Positions 1 through 4,724 of a stretch of DNA of 5,865 nucleotides are shown here, piece after piece. The translations under genes and the position numbers were made by a program. Positions within the stretch are counted from its first letter, which is position 1; each line of letters opens with the position of its first letter. The DNA is from Blastocatellia bacterium (GTDB lineage Bacteria; Acidobacteriota; Blastocatellia; Pyrinomonadales; Pyrinomonadaceae): contig PSRF01000170.1 in NCBI GenBank assembly GCA_003175865.1, positions 1 to 5,865 on the forward strand, given 5' to 3'. Below the pieces are notes generated by a model. It saw only the letters and a list, made by a program, of their open reading frames with translations, was not told where the DNA came from and did not search any database.

Positions 1-16
1 AGAGACCGCAAGGATG

Positions 17-74
17 CCGACAAGCTAAAGCTTATCGGACAATCGGACAATCGGACATTGCAACATCGGACATT
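17..74. repeat. REP-like palindromic arm (copy A) with tandem octamers
   Basis: Positions 17-38 form a near-perfect 22-nt palindrome: ten potential pairs around an AA centre, with one C/A mismatch (21 against 34) that becomes a G-U wobble in RNA from the minus strand. Positions 18-41 match the right arm of copy C (2685-2708) at 23 of 24 positions and that of copy B (1203-1226) at 23 of 24. The last eight bases, atcggaca, recur at 42-49 and 50-57 in perfect tandem, and again at 65-72. The left half seen in B and C is not recognisable in positions 1-16, so this is a single unit or an element cut by the window edge. Confidence 0.8.
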
Positions 75-113
75 CCAATGCGTTTGCGCTACACTCTTTA
101 CATCCCTTCGAAC

Positions 114-119
114 GAAAGG
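114..119 (+). promoter_or_regulatory. Ribosome binding site of the HFDTDG-motif gene
   Basis: The purine run gaaagg lies 8 nt before the ATG at 128 and is the only Shine-Dalgarno-like sequence near that start. It sits inside a small perfect palindrome (113-125, cgaaag-g-ctttcg), so some occlusion in the mRNA is possible. That last point is inference. Confidence 0.45.
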
Positions 120-127
120 CTTTCGCT

Positions 128-1126
128 ATGAGATTCGAGTTTTACACAGAGCAAATAGCCGATCTTCCTAAGTTGTCTGTCGATGGCACAGTTCCCAACA
201 GCATCCATTTTTCTCATTGGGAAGGAAACAAAACTCCCGCAGAAGTTAAGGCCGATACATCTACGGAGATCGCACTGAATCTTGTTGCTTCGCCAAATCA
301 AAAATCACTGACGAAGAATATTGAGCTCGTCACAAATAATCACTTTGATACCGACGGCGTTCTCTCGTGCTGGACCGTACTTAACGGCGAGCACTCGTTG
401 CGATACCGCGAACTCTTGATAGCTGCGGCGGAAGCGGGAGATTTCTCTGAGTTCTCGAGTGACGCAGGCATTCGCATCAGTCTCACGATTCAGGGCTCGG
501 ATCAGGCAAGTCCGAACGTCGATGCTGGCTCGCCCTTCGCTCGTTTCCTCGAAGGAAAAGAAGTGGATGACGATGCACGCGCTTACGAGGTTGTTTTACC
601 TGAAGTGGAGCGTTTGCTTAAAAACGTCAACGAATTCGAGCCCCTGTGGAGAGATGGTTGGAAGAAGATATCTGACGCAGTGGAAAGTTTCGAGCGTGGA
701 GAATCCACAGTAACCGAGCTCGATTCGGGAGTGTCACTTGTCACACTCGCACCTGAAGTGTTTAGCGGTGAAGGCTTCAATCCGACCCGTCATGGCGCTC
801 CGTTCACGGCAATCTCACATTATGCGCGCGGTTCCTTCTTTGTCATCGGAATACCAACAGAGACTGGTTGGTTCTATCGACTCGACTATCCTTATTATTC
901 GTGGGCTGAAACGGTTGTGAGACCGCGCGTCGAGCGGCGCAATTTGGATCGAGCGATCCAATTCTTGAGCGACAGGGAAACAAGCACTTCAGGCAGCTGG
1001 CAAAAAGACAATCGCGAGATGACGTCGGCATTGAAGTTCATCGACAAACAAGGAGTGCTGGCACCGTCGCAATTGCAGCCGGATATCGTGGCGAGTGCGT
1101 TTGCCGAGGTTGGTGTTGCAGCTTAG
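128..1126 (+). CDS. Uncharacterised protein, probable DUF6687 family, with DHH-like HFDTDG motif
   Basis: This 332-residue soluble protein has no visible signal peptide or membrane segment. From memory it resembles the DUF6687 family, whose members share an N-terminal HWxGNxTP block (here HWEGNKTP, residues 30-37), a DTSTEIAL block (43-50), an NNHFDTDGVLS block (70-80) and a C-terminal tyrosine-rich stretch (RLDYPYYSWAETVVRP, 251-266). The HFDTDG core (72-77) looks like the H-x-D-x-D-G metal-binding motif I of DHH phosphoesterases. I cannot point to a DHH-specific second domain, so hydrolase activity is a guess. The start at 128 is supported by the gaaagg site 8 nt upstream and by conserved-looking sequence from about residue 20. 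The gene stands alone, with repeat copy A upstream and copy B downstream. I am confident it is a real gene, less so of the family name, and I do not know its function. Confidence 0.8.
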   Translation: MRFEFYTEQIADLPKLSVDGTVPNSIHFSHWEGNKTPAEVKADTSTEIALNLVASPNQKSLTKNIELVTNNHFDTDGVLSCWTVLNGEHSLRYRELLIAAAEAGDFSEFSSDAGIRISLTIQGSDQASPNVDAGSPFARFLEGKEVDDDARAYEVVLPEVERLLKNVNEFEPLWRDGWKKISDAVESFERGESTVTELDSGVSLVTLAPEVFSGEGFNPTRHGAPFTAISHYARGSFFVIGIPTETGWFYRLDYPYYSWAETVVRPRVERRNLDRAIQFLSDRETSTSGSWQKDNREMTSALKFIDKQGVLAPSQLQPDIVASAFAEVGVAA

Positions 1127-1145
1127 TTAAAGAACGTTGGCGTAA

Positions 1146-1226
1146 TGTCCGATAAGCTTCAGCTTGTCGTATGATTCGGTTGTAGGAAGTTTCGAAAATA
1201 TTCGACAAGCTGAAGCTTATCGGACA
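1146..1226. repeat. Complete BIME-like inverted-repeat element (copy B)
   Basis: Two 24-nt arms, 1146-1169 and 1203-1226, are exact reverse complements and flank a 33-nt spacer. Each arm is itself an 18-nt near-palindrome centred on AAGCTTCAGCTT or its complement, so it can fold as two small hairpins or one long 24-bp stem. The spacer begins tatgattcgg and contains gtttcg, both shared with copy C. No target-site duplication is evident. The element fills most of the 122-nt gap between the HFDTDG-motif gene and the flavoprotein gene. It resembles a pair of inverted REP units, or a very short MITE. I see no T-run after the stem that would make it a classical terminator. Confidence 0.9.
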
Positions 1227-1248
1227 CTGGCATTCGGGTTCTTTCTAG

Positions 1249-2163
1249 ATGCACGACGTCATCATCATTGGAGCTGGGCCTGCTGGTCTAACTGCGGCGT
1301 TTTGGTGTGACGACCTCGGTCTAGACACTCTGCTCCTCGAACGTGAAACCGATGTCGGCGGACAACTCAAACAGATCTACAACCCAATCGGAAACTACCC
1401 CGGACTGCAAGCGAGCGATGGCAAAGAGTTTTTAGAGAAGTTCACCGCGCACACGGAAGCGGGTGATTTCGATCTCTGGACTCAAGCCGACATCGTCTCC
1501 GCCGACTTAAAGGCAAAGCGCATTGTTCTTCGCAGCGGTGAACAACTTCAGGCCATTGCCATTGTTGTCGCAACTGGTGTGCGCCGACGTCAACTGGGAA
1601 TTCCAGGTGAGGCCGAATTCATGGGCAAGGGTATTATCGAATCCGGCGCACGCGACCGCGAGCTGTATGGCGGAAAAGATGTTTGCGTTGTTGGCGGAGG
1701 CGACTCTGCGGTTGAAAACGCTACTCTTCTGTCGGAATTATGCGCAACCGTTACGCTCGTTCACCGCGGAAAAAAGTTACGAGCGCGTCAGGAACTGAGG
1801 GAACGGTTGCAATCGAATCACTCCGTCACTGTTTTTACCGAGTCAGTCGTCACGCGTATCATGGGAAACGATCGAGTAGAGGCAGTGGAAGTGAAACGAC
1901 GGGAGGGTCTGAAACCGTTCCAGATCGCAGTTGCTGGCGTTTTGATAAGAATCGGGGTTGACCCCAACACTGAGCTCTTTCGAGATCAATTGATCTTGGA
2001 CGATGTGGGATACGTCACTGTAAACCATGAACATGAAACTTCGCTGTCTTCAGTTTTCGCGATCGGTGATGTGGCAAATCCGCTGGCGCCCACGATTAGT
2101 GGCGCAGCAGGCAGCGGAGCGACGGTAGCAAAGATCATCGCGGCAAGATTAACGCGAAGCTAA
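1249..2163 (+). CDS. Thioredoxin-reductase-like FAD/NAD(P)H oxidoreductase lacking the CxxC pair
   Basis: The 304 residues match the usual low-molecular-weight thioredoxin reductase length and fold. The FAD-binding site is GAGPAG (8-13), followed by the GGQLKQIYNPIGNYPG region (37-52) typical of TrxR and type-2 ferredoxin-NADP reductases. The second Rossmann motif is GGGDSA (149-154). HRGKKLRA (172-179) corresponds to the TrxR HRRDxFRA segment that contacts the NADPH phosphate. The C-terminal FAD motif is VFAIGDVANP (269-278). Where TrxR has CATCD before the NADPH domain, this protein has SGARD (132-136), so both redox cysteines are replaced, by Ser132 and Arg135. It cannot use the standard dithiol relay and is unlikely to be a true TrxB. 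A ferredoxin, flavodoxin or other acceptor is more plausible. The ATG at 1249 places the Rossmann motif correctly, although no clear Shine-Dalgarno sequence precedes it. The DinB gene begins 5 nt downstream, which implies an operon. Confidence 0.9.
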   Translation: MHDVIIIGAGPAGLTAAFWCDDLGLDTLLLERETDVGGQLKQIYNPIGNYPGLQASDGKEFLEKFTAHTEAGDFDLWTQADIVSADLKAKRIVLRSGEQLQAIAIVVATGVRRRQLGIPGEAEFMGKGIIESGARDRELYGGKDVCVVGGGDSAVENATLLSELCATVTLVHRGKKLRARQELRERLQSNHSVTVFTESVVTRIMGNDRVEAVEVKRREGLKPFQIAVAGVLIRIGVDPNTELFRDQLILDDVGYVTVNHEHETSLSSVFAIGDVANPLAPTISGAAGSGATVAKIIAARLTRS

Positions 2164-2168
2164 GGTCG

Positions 2169-2639
2169 ATGCAGGATTCACAAGCTGTTCTAACATCGCT
2201 GGCCAACGCGCCGGGAATAATCATTCCTCTTGTTCGGGAAATACCGACCGACCTTCTAAAACGACGACCAAAACCGGGACGCTGGTCTGCACATGAACAT
2301 GCCTGCCATCTCGCTGAAGTCCACTCGTTGTTCTTCACTCGTCTGGACTTGATGCTCACTGAGAATCACCCTCGAATCCGGCCATACGACCTCGATCAAG
2401 CAATGGGTTCTGAAAGTGCTTATCTTCAGGTTGACCTGGACCAGGCGTTATCTCGTTTTGAGAGTGATCGCGGTAAGCTGGTCGAAAAACTGGGGCGACT
2501 TTCAGAAGCTGATTGGCAGCGTACCGGCGATCATCCCGAGTACGCCAGGTACTCGATTTTTACGATGTTTCGTCATCTCGCACTTCATGATCTGCTTCAC
2601 GCATATCGCATCGAGGAGATCCTGATCAATGTCCGATAA
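2169..2639 (+). CDS. DinB/YfiT-like (DinB_2) metal-dependent protein
   Basis: This 156-residue, probably four-helix protein has the normal length for the DinB_2 superfamily. The family's metal-binding histidines can be placed at His47 (HACHLAEVH region) and at His140 and His144 (RHLALHDLLHAYRI, 135-148). The WSAHEHACHLAEVH block (39-52) is the usual first-helix signature. Characterised relatives include bacillithiol and mycothiol S-transferases and metal-dependent hydrolases, but the substrate here cannot be read from sequence. The ATG at 2169 lies 5 nt after the flavoprotein stop, with a short aagg just upstream, so the two are likely co-transcribed and translationally coupled. The last codons, GTC CGA TAA, lie inside the left arm of repeat copy C. 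The C-terminal VR and the stop codon are therefore contributed by the mobile-type repeat. The domain itself appears complete. Confidence 0.9.
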   Translation: MQDSQAVLTSLANAPGIIIPLVREIPTDLLKRRPKPGRWSAHEHACHLAEVHSLFFTRLDLMLTENHPRIRPYDLDQAMGSESAYLQVDLDQALSRFESDRGKLVEKLGRLSEADWQRTGDHPEYARYSIFTMFRHLALHDLLHAYRIEEILINVR

Positions 2640-2708
2640 GCTCTAGCTTGTCGTATGATTCGGAAAGAACGTTTCGCGAGTAATCGACAAGCTAAAGCTT
2701 ATCGAACA
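2630..2708. repeat. Complete BIME-like inverted-repeat element (copy C), overlapping a gene end
   Basis: The arms are 2630-2653 and 2685-2708, reverse complements at 22 of 24 positions, separated by a 31-nt spacer. The left arm differs from that of copy B at two adjacent central bases (ct for tc). The spacer begins tatgattcgg like copy B and also contains gtttcg, so B and C are homologous along their whole length apart from a 2-nt length change. The first 10 nt of the element (2630-2639) are the end of the DinB reading frame, including TAA. The right arm ends 12 nt before the preferred DUF309 start. No target-site duplication is visible. Confidence 0.9.
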
Positions 2709-2720
2709 TTTGTTGTGTTG

Positions 2721-3161
2721 ATGAACGAGAACGAAACCAATCAGGCGGCCTACACTGACGCGCACATCCTCGCTTATCCCGTCGAATACATAGCCGGAAT
2801 TGATTTATACAATGCCGGGGAGTTCCATGCCGCACACGACGTTTGGGAAGATCGGTGGATGGGAGAAGTTGGACCACGCGAGAAACTGTTTCTTCAGGCG
2901 ATGATTCAATCGGCAGTCGCCTTCCATCACCTGGAGATTGGGCGACCGGGGGCTGCGCGCCAGATGTATCAACGTGCGAAGGAAAAGTTTGAAAAGCTTG
3001 GCTGTTCGGTGTTCATGTCTTTGGATTTAATGGAATATCAATTGCAGCTGGACAGTTGCTTGAGTTGGTTGTTAACAGTTCCAGATCCAAGAGTGTTGCA
3101 GGCTCCGGAGACTACGCCACCCAAGATTCGTTTACGTGCAGAGATTGATGAGTTTGACTAG
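2721..3161 (+). CDS. DUF309 domain-containing protein
   Basis: With the start at 2721 the product has 146 residues. The DUF309 signature is clear: GIDLYNAGEFHAAHDVWEDRW (26-46) matches the family's glycine-aromatic-HxxHxxWE helix, and FLQAMIQSAVAFHH (57-70) matches the second conserved helix with its Q-x-A-x-H pattern. GAARQMYQRAKEKFEKLG (78-95) is the third. The family is a small helical fold of unknown function. The frame is open further upstream to an ATG at 2655, but those 22 extra codons are encoded by repeat copy C and resemble nothing in the family, so I reject that start. No Shine-Dalgarno sequence precedes 2721 (tttgttgtgttg). The DUF4149 gene follows after 35 nt and probably shares the transcript. 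Confidence 0.85.
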   Translation: MNENETNQAAYTDAHILAYPVEYIAGIDLYNAGEFHAAHDVWEDRWMGEVGPREKLFLQAMIQSAVAFHHLEIGRPGAARQMYQRAKEKFEKLGCSVFMSLDLMEYQLQLDSCLSWLLTVPDPRVLQAPETTPPKIRLRAEIDEFD

Positions 3162-3196
3162 CACAGTCCATAAATTGCATAACGTGCCATAGTCTG

Positions 3197-3685
3197 ATGA
3201 CCTTCATTTCAATATCCAGGCTTGCTGTGCTCTCGTTATGGCTCGGCGCGGCACTGTTCTTTGGAGCAGTCGTGGCTCCTGCAGTATTCAGTGTATTGCG
3301 AGCTTTTGATCTGCCGAACGCGAACGAGATCGCAGGCTCGATAATCACGCGAACACTATCAGTCGTTAACATCTCCGGATGTCTCATTGCACTTTTGCTA
3401 CTGTTGACATTGTTCGTCTCACGAACCTCTCGATTTGCGCTAATAATCGAAACTGCATGCATTGCGATAATGCTGCTGACTACTGCCGTCGGTCACTGGG
3501 TGATTGCTGCACGCATGCGCGCACTGCGAGCTGCGATGTACTTGCCAATCGACCAGGTACCGATAGATGATCCACGCCGAATTTCCTTCAGCAGCTTGCA
3601 TGTGTACTCGGTGAACGCGTTGGGCCTTGCTATGATTGCCGCCCTCATCACAATTGTGTTGATTGGGCGTGGATTGCGAAACTGA
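3197..3685 (+). CDS. DUF4149 (TMEM205-like) integral membrane protein
   Basis: This 162-residue protein has four predicted membrane helices, at roughly residues 7-32, 53-75, 81-103 and 134-157. The first carries LWLGAALFFGAVVAPAVF (14-31), the hallmark of DUF4149/TMEM205-like proteins. Other family-like positions are the polar HWVIAARMRALR segment after helix 3 (100-111) and FSSLHVYSVNALGL before and into helix 4 (131-144), with His135. The family's molecular function is unknown. A cytoplasmic-membrane location follows from the helices. The start at 3197 leaves a short N-terminus before helix 1, as is usual, though I see no convincing ribosome binding site. It lies 35 nt after the DUF309 gene and 23 nt before the selenoprotein-B-family gene, consistent with an operon. 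Confidence 0.85.
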   Translation: MTFISISRLAVLSLWLGAALFFGAVVAPAVFSVLRAFDLPNANEIAGSIITRTLSVVNISGCLIALLLLLTLFVSRTSRFALIIETACIAIMLLTTAVGHWVIAARMRALRAAMYLPIDQVPIDDPRRISFSSLHVYSVNALGLAMIAALITIVLIGRGLRN

Positions 3686-3693
3686 TATTAAAT

Positions 3694-3698
3694 GAGGA
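3694..3698 (+). promoter_or_regulatory. Ribosome binding site deciding a GTG start
   Basis: The gagga motif lies 10 nt before the GTG at 3709 and 13 nt before a second in-frame GTG at 3712. The closer spacing favours 3709. An ATG at 3692 opens a frame that stops after three codons, so it is not a competing start for this gene. Confidence 0.5.
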
Positions 3699-3708
3699 AC
3701 TAAGACTC

Positions 3709-4524
3709 GTGGTGGACATTATTGAAGACATTGACGATTGGCGTCGACGATTTAGTGATTGGCTACAGAGGATTGGCAACAAATCGTTGGACAACATCGA
3801 CGGCGATTATCCGTTTGTTAGGAATCGTCGTTCTCCCTTTACGCCGGCGCGTCGTGCTTTGCCAATGCTGAATCTTGCCGTCATCTCATCATCAGGTGCA
3901 TACATCGACGGCACTAAACCCTTTGATACAGAAGGTATCAAGGGTGATCTCACGTATCGTGAGATTCCAATCGAAGTCGGCGCCGAGGATCTCAGGTATT
4001 CGGCACGTGGTTACGATCCGGTCGATGTTCAGCAAGACATGAATTCGCAGATTCCGATTGAAAGGCTTCTGGAGTTCGAACGAAACGGAATCATTGGACA
4101 ACTGAATCCGGTCTTTTGGAGCATCATGGGGTTTATTCCAGACGCAGCGGCTGTAGTCGACGAATTAGCTGTCGAGCTTGTTGCTCGTCTTTCACGGTAT
4201 GAGGTCCAGGCAGCTCTGTTGATTCCAGCCTCACCACTTTGTCATCAAACAATGGGTTTAGTTGCGCGAGCGATCGAAGCGGATGGAATTCCGACGATGG
4301 TGATTTCAGTCGTCAAGGACATCACAATCGATGTTCATCCACCACGCGCAGGTTATTACAATGGCAAGCCAGGGTCTGTGTCGGGCAAGCCAAAGTTCCC
4401 GGAACATCAACGGCGCATTCTTGACGAATCACTGCGATTAATTGAACCGATGGACCAACCCGGAATTCGCAAACTGGTGGTCGAACTCGAGAGCCAGGTA
4501 GAAGCAGCGCGAGGCGAACGGTAG
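3709..4524 (+). CDS. Glycine/sarcosine/betaine reductase selenoprotein B family protein, cysteine form
   Basis: This 271-residue protein resembles the GrdB/PrdB selenoprotein B family (PF07355-like). Recognisable blocks are ARRALPMLNLAVISSSGAY (47-65), the DVQQDMNSQIPIERL segment (106-120), which corresponds to the family's D-x-N-x-x-x-P-x-x-R-L motif, GQLNPVFWSIMGFIPD (130-145), and SPLCHQTMGLVARAIEADG (175-193). In clostridial enzymes the last block carries selenocysteine. Here it has Cys178, which is the only cysteine in the protein, and no in-frame UGA is present. Classical reductases need a GrdA/GrdE or PrdA partner and act in anaerobic amino-acid fermentation. None is encoded nearby, so this is likely a stand-alone relative with a different or unknown redox role. 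The start is GTG at 3709, supported by gagga at 3694-3698. It is probably co-transcribed with the DUF4149 gene 23 nt upstream. Family assignment is good, function uncertain. Confidence 0.8.
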   Translation: MVDIIEDIDDWRRRFSDWLQRIGNKSLDNIDGDYPFVRNRRSPFTPARRALPMLNLAVISSSGAYIDGTKPFDTEGIKGDLTYREIPIEVGAEDLRYSARGYDPVDVQQDMNSQIPIERLLEFERNGIIGQLNPVFWSIMGFIPDAAAVVDELAVELVARLSRYEVQAALLIPASPLCHQTMGLVARAIEADGIPTMVISVVKDITIDVHPPRAGYYNGKPGSVSGKPKFPEHQRRILDESLRLIEPMDQPGIRKLVVELESQVEAARGER

Positions 4525-4724
4525 TTCGCGCACCAACTCAGAAATAATGAGCTTTAGGGAACCGCGAGCGATAGCGCCGGATGCTAAAGACAACTACATT
4601 GTTAGAAAGTTGACTCTTGCATCCGCTCGCTGTTCTCTAAAGCTAGTGATACTCACAGCGGGGAGTTTGCCCCTCAACGACGTTTTCGGTCTATTGAACT
4701 TCTCATCCTAATTCTTTCGAATCT
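4525..4724. other. 200-nt intergenic region
   Basis: The gap between the selenoprotein-B-family gene and the beta-propeller gene is mostly filled by the long inverted repeat at 4550-4644. After it there is only a weak 4-bp GC stem (gggg-agtttg-cccc, 4660-4673). I see no coding frame, no convincing promoter and no Shine-Dalgarno sequence before the ATG at 4725. A promoter for the last gene is expected here by layout, but I cannot place it. Confidence 0.5.
4550..4644. repeat. Long imperfect inverted repeat (hairpin-forming)
   Basis: The left arm 4550-4595 and right arm 4608-4644 are inverted copies around a 12-nt loop. The outer 21 nt (4550-4570 against 4624-4644) match at 19 of 21 positions and the inner 16 nt (4580-4595 against 4608-4623) at 13 of 16. 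The left arm has nine extra bases, atagcgccg (4571-4579), that would bulge out. Sequence and structure differ from copies A-C, so this is a second repeat type, a MITE-like remnant or a structured RNA. The right arm is not followed by a T-run, so it is not a typical terminator. Confidence 0.75.

Noticed and set aside
17..72. CRISPR-like array from the atcggaca repeats
   Set aside because: The units are 8 nt long and directly tandem, without regular unique spacers. They derive from the edge of the palindromic arm.
58..112. Sigma-70 promoter upstream of the first gene
   Set aside because: Candidate hexamers (TTGCAA, TACACT) are not at usable spacing, and no good pair was found.
1164..1201. Outward promoter inside copy B (TTGTCG as -35, AT-rich aaaatatt as -10)
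   Set aside because: The spacing is about 26 nt rather than 16-18, and copy C lacks an equivalent -10.
1146..1226. Copy B as a rho-independent terminator
   Set aside because: The stem could terminate, but no T-run follows the right arm (it continues ctggcattc), and the same sequence recurs elsewhere as an element.
1136..1235. Target-site duplication flanking copy B (tggc at 1138-1141 and 1228-1231)
   Set aside because: The match is only four bases, sits at unequal distances from the arms, and no equivalent flanks copy C.
3112..3462. 116-residue open frame on the minus strand overlapping the DUF309 end and DUF4149 start
   Set aside because: It overlaps two recognisable + strand genes, shows no family motif or ribosome binding site, and its composition looks like an antisense shadow.
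3709..4524. Selenocysteine (in-frame UGA) in the selenoprotein B homolog
   Set aside because: The frame is uninterrupted and the presumed position is a normal Cys codon. No SECIS-like need arises.
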